Notes under the pieces: generated by a model
The model's input: the letters and a program-made list of their open reading frames with translations, nothing else
The model's database searches: none
Told to the model about the DNA's origin: nothing
Translations under genes and position numbers: made by a program
In this document: positions 34,898 through 43,264 of the stretch, in pieces
Numbering within the stretch: the stretch's first letter is position 1
How the letters are laid out: each line of letters begins with the position of its first letter
Assembly: GCF_002904295.1 (NCBI RefSeq)
Contig: NZ_PPHG01000069.1
Coordinates: 96,839-160,838 of the forward strand
Length of the DNA stretch: 64,000 nt
Source of the DNA: Amycolatopsis sp. CA-128772
GTDB taxonomy: Bacteria > Actinomycetota > Actinomycetes > Mycobacteriales > Pseudonocardiaceae
Reading direction: 5' to 3'

Positions 34898-35668
34898 TCA
34901 GTCTCCGAACAGCTGCCGGTGGGCCCGGCTCCACGCGGACCGGGCCGCCAGCTCGTCGAGGTAGCCCTCCGCCACCCACCGGACCTGCGGCTGGTGGCCC
35001 TGCCGCGCCGCCTGCCGGACCTCCTCCGTCCCGGCCTCCTGGACGTCGATCACGGCGTCGGCCAGTCCCGCCGCGGACGCGAGGCCGTATGCCTCCGCGA
35101 ACAGCTCGAGGCGGCGACGCCGGTCGGGCGGTGCCGGATAACGGAGGCTGCGCAGGCATTCGGCGTCGTCCCGGAAGGGTGCGACGTACTCCAGCGCGTA
35201 GGCGACGTCGTGGAGCCGGGCGCCGGGCCGGGCGTAGTCCCAGTCCAGGATCCCGACCGGCCGCTCGTCCTGCCAGACGACGTTCCACGGACCGAAATCG
35301 CCGTGGCAGACCACCTCTCCGGTCCCGGTCCCGGTCCCGGTGAACCAGGTGAGGTCCGCGGCCGGCCGGAAGCCGGCCACCGCGTCGTGGTAGTCCCGCA
35401 GGAGCCGCGCGAACGCGGTGAGGCCGGCGTCGCCGACCACCTTCGCCCAGCCGTCCGGGCCGGACTCGCCCGGCAGGTAGCTCAGCACCTCGCGGCCTTC
35501 GTCGTCGATGCCCAGCACCCGGGGCGCGGCGGGAAAGCCGACGTCCGCCAGGTGCCGGAGCAGCGCGTGGACCGCGGGTGTCCACGGGTGCACCGGACGG
35601 CGGACCGTGTCGCCGACGCGGACGACCCGCCGGTGCGGTTCGTCCTGCAGCACTTCCTCGGTCGCCAT
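34898..35668 (-). CDS. Aminoglycoside-phosphotransferase-family protein
   Basis: Kinase-like fold of 256 residues with the catalytic Brenner motif 'VCHGDFGPWNVVW' and the metal-binding 'ILDWDYARPGARLHDVAY'. Members phosphorylate aminoglycosides, choline, fructosamines or other small molecules, so resistance cannot be assumed. A hexanucleotide tandem repeat gives 'TGTGTGTGE' just before the catalytic loop. It lies between the ResA-like gene and ccdA, which are adjacent in mycobacteria (from memory), so it looks inserted into a conserved block. Confidence 0.85.
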   Translation of the reverse strand: MATEEVLQDEPHRRVVRVGDTVRRPVHPWTPAVHALLRHLADVGFPAAPRVLGIDDEGREVLSYLPGESGPDGWAKVVGDAGLTAFARLLRDYHDAVAGFRPAADLTWFTGTGTGTGEVVCHGDFGPWNVVWQDERPVGILDWDYARPGARLHDVAYALEYVAPFRDDAECLRSLRYPAPPDRRRRLELFAEAYGLASAAGLADAVIDVQEAGTEEVRQAARQGHQPQVRWVAEGYLDELAARSAWSRAHRQLFGD

Positions 35669-35679
35669 GCGGACGGGAC

Positions 35680-36246
35680 TCAGCCTTCCGCGGCCAGCCG
35701 CTGGACCACCGGCAGCAGGTCCTGGGCCAGCACCGGCCGCAGGAACACCGCCGCCACGCGGTGCTGCTTGTCCAGGACGATCGTCGACGGGATGATGTTC
35801 CGCGGGTAGCCGCTCAGCTTGAGCAGGACCCGGCCGTCCGGGTCGTAGATCGACGGGTACGTCAGCTTCCGGTCGCGGACGAAGTCCTGGGCCACCTCGC
35901 GGGCCGGGTCGCGGACGTCGATGCCCACCACCTGGGTGCCCTGCTTGGCCACCGTCTCCAGCTCCGGGACCTCCGTGCGGCACGGGCCGCACCACTGGCC
36001 CCACAGGTTGAGCACCACGACCCGGCCCGGGAAGTCCGCCAGCGAGAGCTGCTTGCCCTCGTTCATCAGGTCCTCGCCGGCCAGGACCGGGGCCGTCTGG
36101 CGGTCCGCGGCGTCGTACGTGATGTCGATCTTGCCGCCCGGGGAGACGAAGCTGAAGCTGCTCCCCTGCACCACCGCGTCCTTGCCCGCGCTGCAGCCCG
36201 CGAGCGCCAGCGCCACCACCGCGAGCAGCGCCCCGAAAGACCTCAT
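35680..36246 (-). CDS. ResA/TlpA-like thiol-disulfide oxidoreductase (lipoprotein)
   Basis: Membrane-anchored thioredoxin-fold protein of 188 residues. It has a lipoprotein signal with lipobox 'LALAGC' near residue 18, then a TlpA/ResA domain with active site 'WGQWCGPCRTEVPELE' and the cis-proline region 'YPRNIIPSTIVLD'. By family it reduces apocytochrome c or other envelope thiols using electrons from CcdA. The ATG at 36246 overlaps the stop of the phosphatase gene by four bases. It corresponds in position to Rv0526. Confidence 0.92.
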   Translation of the reverse strand: MRSFGALLAVVALALAGCSAGKDAVVQGSSFSFVSPGGKIDITYDAADRQTAPVLAGEDLMNEGKQLSLADFPGRVVVLNLWGQWCGPCRTEVPELETVAKQGTQVVGIDVRDPAREVAQDFVRDRKLTYPSIYDPDGRVLLKLSGYPRNIIPSTIVLDKQHRVAAVFLRPVLAQDLLPVVQRLAAEG

Positions 36247-36869
36247 GCCCCGGTCACCTTCGGGTCCGTGGAGCCCGCCGGCTCGCTGTAGACGATCTCG
36301 CGCAGCTCGTCGCCGTCGAACACCAGGGACGTCAGCGACGCCAGTGAGCACTGGCGGCGCCGCGGGTCGTGCCACAGGCGCTTGCCCTCGAGGAACCGCC
36401 GCAGCGTCCAGATCGGCAGCTGGTGCGACACGCACAGCGCCTCGTGCCCCTCCGCCGCCTCGCGGGCGCGGTGGACCGCGCCGAGCATCCGGTGCGCGAT
36501 CTCGATGTAGGGCTCGCCCCACGACGGCTTGAACGGGTTGACCAGCTTCGGCCAGTGGCGGGGCTCCCGCAGCGCGCCGTCGCCGACCGCCACGTGCAGG
36601 CCCTCGAACTGGTTGCCCGCTTCGATCAGGCCCTCGTCGGTCGCGATGTCGAGCCGGTGGGCGGCGGCGATCGGGGCCGCCGTCTCCTGCGCGCGCTGCA
36701 GCGGCGACGCCACGACGTGCACCAGGTCGTGGCCGGCAACGGCCTCCGCGACGGTCAGCGCCTGCCGCTGCCCGCGCTCCGAGAGCCGGTAACCGGGCAG
36801 GCGGCCGTAGAGGATCTTCGTCGGGTTGTGCACTTCGCCGTGACGCAGCATGTGGACGACGGTGGTCAC
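36243..36869 (-). CDS. Histidine phosphatase superfamily protein (Rv0525-like)
   Basis: 208 residues of the phosphoglycerate-mutase-like fold. The catalytic histidine motif is 'VVHMLRHGEVHNP', the second conserved histidine is in 'EALCVSHQLPIW', and 'SPLQRAQETAAPIA' gives the conserved arginine. The substrate is unknown. The GTG at 36869 overlaps the hemL stop by four bases, and the gene overlaps the ResA-like gene downstream, so the three are co-translated. The same order is found around Rv0524-Rv0526. Confidence 0.9.
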   Translation of the reverse strand: MTTVVHMLRHGEVHNPTKILYGRLPGYRLSERGQRQALTVAEAVAGHDLVHVVASPLQRAQETAAPIAAAHRLDIATDEGLIEAGNQFEGLHVAVGDGALREPRHWPKLVNPFKPSWGEPYIEIAHRMLGAVHRAREAAEGHEALCVSHQLPIWTLRRFLEGKRLWHDPRRRQCSLASLTSLVFDGDELREIVYSEPAGSTDPKVTGA

Positions 36870-38167
36870 TGGACGGCCCCAGCCGCCGCGCGCGCCGCCG
36901 CGGGCAAAGCCGCTTCGATCACCGAGAACGCTTCGTCGTCCATCGCCGCGTTGACGAACCAAGCCTCGTACGCGCTCGGCGGCGCGTACACGCCTCCGTC
37001 GAGCAACGCGTGGAAGAACGGCGGGAAGCGCCACGTCTCGGACGCCTGTGCGCCGGCGTAGTCGCGGACCGGCGTCTCCCCGAAGAACACGCTCACCAGG
37101 TTGCCCGCGTACTGGACGTTGTGCGCAACCCCCGCTTCGCCCAGAGCCGCGCGGAAGAGGTTGCCGAGGCGCTTCGCGTTGGCGTCGAGCGCCGCGTACA
37201 CGGCGTGGTCGGCCGCGCGCAGCGTCGCGAGGCCCGTGGCCACCGCGACGGGGTTCCCGGAGAGCGTCCCGGCCTGGTAGACCGGCCCGCCCGGGGCGAG
37301 CTTGGCCATCACGTCGGCGCGGCCGCCGAAGGCCGCCGCCGGCAGGCCGCCGGACATCACCTTGCCGAACGTGTAGAGGTCGCCGGCCACGCCTTCGAGG
37401 CCGAACCAGCCCGCGTGCGAGACGCGGAAGCCGGTCATCACCTCGTCCATGATCAGCAGCGCGCCGTGCTCGTGGGCGAGCTCACGCAGGCCCGCGTTGA
37501 AGCCGTCGGCCGGGGCGACCGCGCCCATGTTGCCGGCCGCCGCCTCGGTGATCACCGCGGCGATCTCGCCCGGATTGTCCACAAAGGACTGGCGGACCGC
37601 GTCGAGGTCGTTGTAGGGCAGCACCAGCGTGTCCGCGGCCTGGGCGCCGGTGACACCCGGCGACGTCGGCAGCCCGAGCGTCGCGACGCCGGAGCCGGCC
37701 TGGGCGAGCAGCGCGTCGACGTGACCGTGGTAACACCCGGCGAACTTCACGATCTTCGTCCGGCCGGTGAACCCCCGGGCCAGCCGGATCGCGCTCATCG
37801 TGGCTTCGGTGCCCGAGTTGACCAGGCGCACCCGCTCGACCGGCCCGACCCGGCCGATGATCTCCTCGGCCAGCTCGACCTCGCCGATCGTCGGCGTGCC
37901 GAACGAGAGCCCGGACGTCGCCGCCGCGCGCGCCGCCTCGACGACCGCCGGGTGCGCGTGGCCCAGGATCATCGGACCCCAGGACGACACCAGGTCGACG
38001 TAGCGGTTGCCGTCGGCGTCCCACAGGTGCGGGCCCTCGCCGCGGACCATGAACCGCGGGGTGCCGCCGACCGAGTTGAACGCCCGGACCGGCGAGTTCA
38101 CCCCGCCCGGGATGGCCGTCTTCGCGCGGTCGAACCATGCTTTGGACTGCTCGGTTCCAGTGCTCAC
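36866..38167 (-). CDS. hemL: Glutamate-1-semialdehyde 2,1-aminomutase
   Basis: PLP enzyme of 433 residues that makes 5-aminolevulinate from glutamate-1-semialdehyde, the step after HemA. Visible are 'IPGGVNSPVRAFNSVGG', 'VNSGTEATMSAIRLARG', the PLP-binding aspartate in 'LLIMDEVMTGFRV', and the catalytic lysine in 'YTFGKVMSGGLPAAAFGG'. The GTG at 38167 is chosen to match the family's N-terminus; the frame is open to 38248. It is divergent from tspO, whose relatives bind porphyrins. Confidence 0.95.
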   Translation of the reverse strand: MSTGTEQSKAWFDRAKTAIPGGVNSPVRAFNSVGGTPRFMVRGEGPHLWDADGNRYVDLVSSWGPMILGHAHPAVVEAARAAATSGLSFGTPTIGEVELAEEIIGRVGPVERVRLVNSGTEATMSAIRLARGFTGRTKIVKFAGCYHGHVDALLAQAGSGVATLGLPTSPGVTGAQAADTLVLPYNDLDAVRQSFVDNPGEIAAVITEAAAGNMGAVAPADGFNAGLRELAHEHGALLIMDEVMTGFRVSHAGWFGLEGVAGDLYTFGKVMSGGLPAAAFGGRADVMAKLAPGGPVYQAGTLSGNPVAVATGLATLRAADHAVYAALDANAKRLGNLFRAALGEAGVAHNVQYAGNLVSVFFGETPVRDYAGAQASETWRFPPFFHALLDGGVYAPPSAYEAWFVNAAMDDEAFSVIEAALPAAARAAAGAVQ

Positions 38168-38227
38168 CCCTCCAGTGTCCCAAACCCGCCTAGGATGGCC
38201 GGACGCCGCCCGGGAGGGGAACAGCCG

Positions 38228-38704
38228 GTGACCGAACGCGTGCCGCACCGCAACCCGTGGCTCATGCTGGCCGGGTTCCTGGGCGTCGTCGCCGTGGTGG
38301 CCGTGGTCGCCGGCCTGGCCGCGGCGTCGGCGAAGGACGTCTACGCGCGGCTGGAGCAGCCGCCGTGGGCGCCGCCCGCGTCGCTGTTCGGTCCGGTGTG
38401 GACCGTGTTGTACGTCATGATCGCGGTGGCCGGGTGGCTGTACTGGCGGACCGACGGCGAGACCCGCGGGTTCGCCGCCTACGGCGTCGGCCTGCTGTTC
38501 AACCTGCTCTGGACGCCGCTGTTCTTCGAGGGCGGCGCGGCCGGGCTCGCGCTGGCCGACATCGTGCTGCTGGACGTCACCGTGGTCGTGACGATCGTCC
38601 TCTTCGGCCGCCGGTCGAAGGCCGCCGCCGCGCTCCTGGTGCCCTACCTGGGCTGGATCCTGTACGCGACGGCCCTCAACACCGCGATCGTGGTGCTCAA
38701 CTAG
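38228..38704 (+). CDS. tspO: TspO/MBR-family membrane protein
   Basis: Five-helix translocator-protein homologue of 158 residues. The conserved 'PPWAPPASLFGPVWTVLYVM' loop and helix, 'LFNLLWTPLFF' and 'PYLGWILYATALN' are present. Bacterial TspO binds or degrades porphyrins and responds to stress, which fits its place next to hemL. The GTG at 38228 follows GGGAGGGG by seven bases. The gene end overlaps the convergent DUF5666 gene by four bases. Confidence 0.93.
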   Translation: MTERVPHRNPWLMLAGFLGVVAVVAVVAGLAAASAKDVYARLEQPPWAPPASLFGPVWTVLYVMIAVAGWLYWRTDGETRGFAAYGVGLLFNLLWTPLFFEGGAAGLALADIVLLDVTVVVTIVLFGRRSKAAAALLVPYLGWILYATALNTAIVVLN

Positions 38705-39225
38705 CGCGCGGCCTGCTGCGTGATGGCCTGCGCGGTCACCGTGCCGTCTTCGCCGGCCTGGCCCTGGACGACCACGGCCGCCCCCGGCTTGAGGTCGGCC
38801 AGCTTGCCCGGCTGGGTGACCCCGACCGTAGTCGAGTCCGATGTGGACACCTTGACGTCGGTGCCCTGCGCGGTCTTCACGTAGACGGTGGTGCCCTCGA
38901 CGCGGTCGACCGTGCCGGTGGTGCCGCGGCCGCCGCGGAACCCGCCGCCCTGCTGCCCGGCGCCCGCCTGCTGGCCACCTTGGTTCCCGCCCGCCGGACG
39001 CGTGGGCGTCGAGGTGGCGGAGCCGAACGCCGCGTGCGTCCAGGCACCACCGCCGAACGCGATCGCGAGCACGACGAGCCCGGCGAGCACCACCGTGGTG
39101 CGCGAAAACGGCTTCGCGGCCCGGCGCATCTCGGCATTCAGGTCGCCATCGACAGCCGGGCTGGCCACGATCTCCTCCGCGGCGGCACTTTCACGTGAAA
39201 GTGCCGGTTCGGTGGACGAAGACAT
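38701..39225 (-). CDS. DUF5666-domain protein with one membrane helix
   Basis: 174 residues: a cytoplasmic N-terminus, a helix at about 44-64 ('VVLAGLVVLAIAFGGGAW'), a Gly/Gln-rich linker and a C-terminal beta-barrel-like DUF5666 domain ('GTVDRVEGTTVYVKTAQGTD', 'LADLKPGAAVVVQGQ'). Residues 8-14 (ALSRESA) are encoded by a 24-bp perfect palindrome that also occurs three times in the molybdoenzyme gene. It is the last gene of the MacAB-like operon. Function is unknown; its Gly-rich linker resembles the tail of the adaptor protein upstream. Confidence 0.82.
   Translation of the reverse strand: MSSSTEPALSRESAAAEEIVASPAVDGDLNAEMRRAAKPFSRTTVVLAGLVVLAIAFGGGAWTHAAFGSATSTPTRPAGGNQGGQQAGAGQQGGGFRGGRGTTGTVDRVEGTTVYVKTAQGTDVKVSTSDSTTVGVTQPGKLADLKPGAAVVVQGQAGEDGTVTAQAITQQAAR
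39183..39206. repeat. Translated palindromic element, single copy
   Basis: Perfect 24-bp palindrome with 12-base arm CGGCACTTTCAC followed by its reverse complement. It lies inside the DUF5666 gene and is read in the frame giving ALSRESA. It is identical in its 22-bp core to two of the three copies at 51151-51238. Of its three possible frames one has a stop, and the gene uses an open one. Confidence 0.9.
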
Positions 39226-39234
39226 CAGGACTCC

Positions 39235-40437
39235 TTATTCGTGACGCAGGGCGTCGATGGGCCTCAGCTTGGCGGCCCGGTTCGCCGGGAAGCTGCCGAA
39301 GAACAACCCGATCAGGGCGGATACCGCGAAGGCGAGCAGGATCGAGGACGGCACCACGACGGGTTTGATCCCGGAGATGGTGAACCGGCTGCCGATCACC
39401 CCGATCGCGACGCCGAGCAGCCCGCCGAACAGGCTGAGCATGGTCGCCTCGGCGAGGAACTGGCCGAGGATGGCCGAGCGCGGGGCGCCGATGGCCTTGC
39501 GGATGCCGATTTCGCGGATCCGCTCGGTCACCGTGACCAGCATGATGTTCGTGACGCCGATCCCGCCGACCAGCAGGGAGATGGCCGCGACCGCGCCCAG
39601 CAGCACGGTGAACGTCTCGGTCGCCGACGTGCGGGTCGCGAGCAGCTGCTCGGAGTTCTGGATCTGGTAGTCCGGGGTGCCGCCGAGCCGGATGCCGTGG
39701 CGGGCGTTGAGGATCGCGGTGATCTCGGACTGGGCCAGCGAGACGGAGTCGGCGCTGGTGGCCTGGACGGCGATCTGGCTGAGGTTGCCGTACCCGGCCA
39801 GCGAGTTCTGCACGGCCGAAATCGGCGCGATGGCGACGTCGTCGGCGTTCTGCAGGCCGGTGCTGCCCTTGGCCTGGAGCACCCCGATCACGGTGAACTG
39901 GATGCTGTTGAGCAGCACGTTCCTGCCCACCGGGTCGGCGGTGCCGAAGATCGACTCCGCGGTCGTCGGGCCGAGCACGACGACCTTCCGCGCGGCCGTG
40001 ACGTCCTCGCTGGTGAACAGCTGCCCCTGGGCGAGTTCGCGGTTGGTCGTGGTGAAGTACGCCGGTTCGGTGCCGGCGACGCTGGAGATGTCGTACGACG
40101 TCTGCCCGTAGGTCGCGGTCGCCGTCGTGTTGACCACCGGCGACGCGGCCTTGACGTCCGGGGCGCCGACGGGGTCGACGAGCGCGTGCGCGTCCTGGAC
40201 GGTCAGCGGCCGCGCCGACGCGCCCTGCCCGCCGCCGCGCGCCGGGGAGACGTTGACGACGTTGGTGCCGAGGCCCTGGATGCTGGCCGCGATGGCCGCC
40301 GACGCGCCGTTGCCCACCGCGACCAGCAGGATCACCGCGGCGACGCCGATGGTGATGCCGAGCGTGGTGAGCGCCGAGCGCAGCTTGTTCGCCGTCAGGC
40401 CGCGGACGGCGAAGCGCAGGATTTCGAGGAGGTTCAC
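39235..40437 (-). CDS. MacB-like ABC transporter permease
   Basis: 400-residue FtsX/MacB-type permease. It begins 'MNLLEILRFAVRGLTANKLR', followed by one helix, a large extracytoplasmic MacB_PCD domain, and three C-terminal helices starting near 'VLLGAVAAISLLVGGIGVTN' with the family motif 'ERIREIGIRKAIGA'. With the ATPase and adaptor genes it forms a tripartite-like exporter; in Gram-positives such systems move peptides or lipids. The gene is in operon with the ATPase (4-bp overlap at the ATPase stop). Confidence 0.92.
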   Translation of the reverse strand: MNLLEILRFAVRGLTANKLRSALTTLGITIGVAAVILLVAVGNGASAAIAASIQGLGTNVVNVSPARGGGQGASARPLTVQDAHALVDPVGAPDVKAASPVVNTTATATYGQTSYDISSVAGTEPAYFTTTNRELAQGQLFTSEDVTAARKVVVLGPTTAESIFGTADPVGRNVLLNSIQFTVIGVLQAKGSTGLQNADDVAIAPISAVQNSLAGYGNLSQIAVQATSADSVSLAQSEITAILNARHGIRLGGTPDYQIQNSEQLLATRTSATETFTVLLGAVAAISLLVGGIGVTNIMLVTVTERIREIGIRKAIGAPRSAILGQFLAEATMLSLFGGLLGVAIGVIGSRFTISGIKPVVVPSSILLAFAVSALIGLFFGSFPANRAAKLRPIDALRHE

Positions 40438-41138
40438 GAGACCGCCCCCACCGCGCGTGTCACTTCGTCCGAGACGATCAGGCCGTCGTCCACCCGCACC
40501 ACGCGGTGCGCGTGCTGGGCGACCTCGTCCTCGTGCGTGATGACGACGATGGTGCGGCCGAGGGCGTTGAGCCGGTCGAACACGCCGAGGACGTCCTCGG
40601 TGCTACGGCGGTCGAGGTTGCCGGTCGGTTCGTCGGCCAGCAGCATCGCCGGCCCGGTGACCAGCGCCCGCGCCACCGCGACGCGCTGGATCTGGCCGCC
40701 GGACAGCTCGCTGGGCAGGTGCTTGGCCCGGTCGGACAGCCCCACCATCTCCAGGGCCGCGAGCGCGCGCCGCCGCCGCTCCGACCGCCTAAGTCCACTA
40801 TAGACCAGTGGAAGCTCCACATTGGACAAGGCGGACGTCCGGGGCACCAGGTTGAACGACTGGAAGATGAAGCCGATCTTCCGGTTGCGCAGCAACGCCA
40901 GCTGCCGTTCGTTCAGCTTCGCGACCCCGAACCCGTCCAGCAGGTACTGGCCGGACGTCGGCACGTCCAGGCAGCCGAGCATGTTCAGCAGCGTCGACTT
41001 CCCCGAGCCGGACGCACCCATGATCGCCACGTACTCGCCGGGCCACACGGCGAGGTCGACGCCGCGCAGCGCGTGCACCGCCGTCTCGCCGGCGCCGTAG
41101 GTCTTGCGCAGCCCGGAGACCGCGATCACCGGGTTCAT
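40434..41138 (-). CDS. MacB-type ABC transporter ATP-binding protein
   Basis: 234-residue ATPase of the LolD/MacB group. Walker A is 'GASGSGKSTLLNMLGC', the signature is 'LSGGQIQRVAVARAL', Walker B is 'AMLLADEPTGNLD', and the H-loop is in 'VVITHEDEVAQHA'. The ATG at 41138 overlaps the adaptor stop by four bases, and its stop overlaps the permease start. The region at 40785-40825 is less GC-rich than its surroundings but keeps the frame. Confidence 0.95.
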   Translation of the reverse strand: MNPVIAVSGLRKTYGAGETAVHALRGVDLAVWPGEYVAIMGASGSGKSTLLNMLGCLDVPTSGQYLLDGFGVAKLNERQLALLRNRKIGFIFQSFNLVPRTSALSNVELPLVYSGLRRSERRRRALAALEMVGLSDRAKHLPSELSGGQIQRVAVARALVTGPAMLLADEPTGNLDRRSTEDVLGVFDRLNALGRTIVVITHEDEVAQHAHRVVRVDDGLIVSDEVTRAVGAVS

Positions 41139-42409
41139 CCGCGCCCGCCGAAGCCGCCGCCGGTGCCGGTGCCCGTGCCGCGCTGGCCGCCGCCCGGGAA
41201 CCCGCCGGTGCCCCCGCCAGGGAACCCGCCGGTGCCGCCCGTGCGGCCGGTCCCGCCGGTGGTGCCGGTCGTGGCCGTCCCGGTGAGCACGACGTTCTCG
41301 CCCTCGGTGAGCCCGGAGGTGATCTGGACCGTCGACTCGCCGCGCAGGCCGACCTGCACCTGGCGCGTGACGTTCCGGCCGTTCTCCTGCACGGTGACGA
41401 GGTTGGTGCCGCCCGCGCTCTGCACCGCCGCGGCCGGCACGCTCAGCGCGTTGTCCGCCTCGGCGACCGTGATCACGACGCTCGCCGACTGGCCGGGCCG
41501 CAGCCCGTCCGGCGGGCTGGTCAGCGCCAGCTGTGCGCCGTAGGAGACGACGCTGCCGCTCGTGGTCGGGGTCAGGTTGATGCTCGACACGGTGGCCTGG
41601 ACCGGCTTGTCCGGCAGCGCGTTCAGCGTCACCGTGGCCTTCTGGCCGGTCTTGACCTTGCTGACGTCGATCTCGGCGACCGAGGTGTTGACGACCAGGC
41701 CGGTCATGTTCGTGATGGTGATGAACCCGCTGCCGGAGCTGCTACTGCTGCTGGCCGCAGCGGCTCCGGAATTCCCCGCGCCCTGGCCGCCCTGGCCGCT
41801 GCCGCTCGACGTCTGGGAGGTGGCGGACGAGCCGCTCGAGGACTGCTGCCCGACCGTGCCGTTGATCGCGGTGACCGTGCCGGCACCCGGCGCGTACAGC
41901 GTGGTGTTGTCGAGCGCCTGCTGCGCGGTCTGTACGTCGAGCTGGGCCTGGTCGAGCTTCGCCTGCGCCGAGGTGACGTTGTTCGCCGCGTTGTTCTGGG
42001 CGTTCTGCCCGGTGGCCGGGGTGTTCTCGGCCGTTTCGGCGGTGTCGAGGCTGTCCTGCGCGACGGCGAGGTTCGCCTTCGCGACCTGGAGCTGTTTGGC
42101 CGCCTGGGTGCTGTCGACGGTGGCGAGCTTCTGCCCGGCGCTGACGACGTCACCGACCTTCACGTCGATCGAGGTGACCTTGCCGGCGGTCGTGAAACTG
42201 GCCGCGCCGGTGTAGCTGCTGGCGAGGGTGCCGGCCGCGGAGACGGTCTCGGTGACCGTCGCCCGGCGGACCGGCGTGCTGCGGCTCTGGGCCTGCGCCG
42301 AGCTCGGTGCCGGGCTGAACGCCTGGTATATCCCGAACCCCGCCCCGGCCAGCAGTACGACCAGAGCACCGTTGATCACCCATGCCTTCGAGGCACGCAC
42401 GCGCGTCAT
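41135..42409 (-). CDS. HlyD/MacA-like efflux adaptor protein
   Basis: 424 residues with an N-terminal membrane anchor ('VINGALVVLLAGAGFGIYQ'), a biotinyl-lipoyl-like half motif, a coiled-coil hairpin around residues 95-170 ('AAKQLQVAKANLAVAQDSL' and 'AQAKLDQAQLDVQTAQQAL'), a Ser/Gly-rich insert, and beta-barrel domains. The C-terminus is a Gly-rich tail with tandem 'GGFPGGGT' units. It is the first gene of the operon and the likely partner of the ATPase and permease. The substrate is unknown. Confidence 0.9.
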   Translation of the reverse strand: MTRVRASKAWVINGALVVLLAGAGFGIYQAFSPAPSSAQAQSRSTPVRRATVTETVSAAGTLASSYTGAASFTTAGKVTSIDVKVGDVVSAGQKLATVDSTQAAKQLQVAKANLAVAQDSLDTAETAENTPATGQNAQNNAANNVTSAQAKLDQAQLDVQTAQQALDNTTLYAPGAGTVTAINGTVGQQSSSGSSATSQTSSGSGQGGQGAGNSGAAAASSSSSSGSGFITITNMTGLVVNTSVAEIDVSKVKTGQKATVTLNALPDKPVQATVSSINLTPTTSGSVVSYGAQLALTSPPDGLRPGQSASVVITVAEADNALSVPAAAVQSAGGTNLVTVQENGRNVTRQVQVGLRGESTVQITSGLTEGENVVLTGTATTGTTGGTGRTGGTGGFPGGGTGGFPGGGQRGTGTGTGGGFGGRG

Positions 42410-42471
42410 GCGGCAACTTTGGTGCCGCTCGTTAGCAATTGACTGTTGGTTACCTGTGCGCCGGCTGTGTA

Positions 42472-42834
42472 TCAGCCCTTGGCCTTGCGGCCCCGCGCAC
42501 GGATCGCGAGCGACAGCTGACGCACCGCGTCGACCAGCAGCAACGCGGCCACGGTCCCGAGCCCGATGGCGGCGGCGAGCAGCCCGCCGAAGTACCGGTG
42601 CGACTCGAGCACGGCCCCGTCATCGGTCCGCGTGACAACGGTGGCGACGCTGCTGTGCCAGCAGGCGTAGGCGCCCCACCCGGCCAGCACGGCGAGCAGA
42701 ACCTCCACGACGGCAACCAGCGTCCGCCACGGCTTGTGCAGCCGCGCGCGCGAGCCGGGTTCTTCCGGCGGCCAGAGCTCGGCCCCGGTGGGCTGCGGAA
42801 GGTCGATCACGCCACCGATTTTCTCATGCCTCAC
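42472..42834 (-). CDS. Two-helix membrane protein of unknown function
   Basis: 120 residues with helices at about 39-60 ('LVAVVEVLLAVLAGWGAYAC') and 83-104 ('FGGLLAAAIGLGTVAALLLV') and a basic C-terminus ('RARGRKAKG'). No family is recognised. It overlaps the end of the DUF3093 gene by 11 bases if the GTG at 42834 is the start; the GTG at 42810 is also possible. It may correspond by position to Rv0514 near hemB in mycobacteria. Confidence 0.72.
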   Translation of the reverse strand: MRHEKIGGVIDLPQPTGAELWPPEEPGSRARLHKPWRTLVAVVEVLLAVLAGWGAYACWHSSVATVVTRTDDGAVLESHRYFGGLLAAAIGLGTVAALLLVDAVRQLSLAIRARGRKAKG

Positions 42835-43264
42835 GCGGCGTCGCCCGGACGAGCCGGTCCAGCGCGTCCTGCAGGGCCTCGACGTCCCTCGCCCACGCCA
42901 GCACGACCGTGCCGTCGGCCAGCTGCACCGGCAGCGAGTCGTACTTGCGCGGCACCGACCAGCCGCCGCCGAGGACCCGCGCGCCCACCGGCGTTCCGAC
43001 GTCCGTCACCGACGCGATCTCCGCCGCCGGGAGCTTCTCGCGGCCCTGGCGCAGCTGTTCGGTCGTCACCTCCAGCGAGAGGAACCGGCGCCGCGCGTAC
43101 ACCCACGGCATCGTGATCACGCACAGCCCGAGCCCGACCAGCAGCCAGCCCACGACGTGCACCGGGCCGCCCGTGACGAGTTCCGCGAGCGCGCCCACCA
43201 GGGCGAACACCGGGCCCCAGCCGATCGCCGCCCAGCTCACGCCGGACTCGGCGTAGAGCCTCAC
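42824..43264 (-). CDS. DUF3093-family membrane protein
   Basis: 146 residues starting 'MRLYAESGVSWAAIGWGPVF', with two helices in the first 65 residues and a soluble beta-rich domain after them ('FLSLEVTTEQLRQGREKLPA', 'LPVQLADGTVVLAWARD'). This fits DUF3093, whose role is unknown. The GTG at 43264 overlaps the stop of the upstream membrane protein by four bases; the much longer open frame is not coding. Confidence 0.75.
   Translation of the reverse strand: MRLYAESGVSWAAIGWGPVFALVGALAELVTGGPVHVVGWLLVGLGLCVITMPWVYARRRFLSLEVTTEQLRQGREKLPAAEIASVTDVGTPVGARVLGGGWSVPRKYDSLPVQLADGTVVLAWARDVEALQDALDRLVRATPREA

Noticed and set aside
34898..35668. Antibiotic resistance gene
   Set aside because: The fold is shared by choline, sugar and other small-molecule kinases; nothing in the sequence shows aminoglycoside specificity.
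34898..36004. 368-codon form of the APH-family protein
   Set aside because: The upstream part is the ResA-like gene read out of frame; the ATG at 35668 begins the recognisable protein.
40785..40825. Possible promoter or operator inside the ABC ATPase gene (CCACT...AGTGG and TATAG)
   Set aside because: The inverted repeat is only five bases and lies in conserved coding sequence; chance is the simpler explanation.
42410..42471. TTGACT and GGTTAC motifs before the adaptor gene
   Set aside because: They face the wrong way or lack a partner hexamer at proper spacing; no clear promoter could be called.
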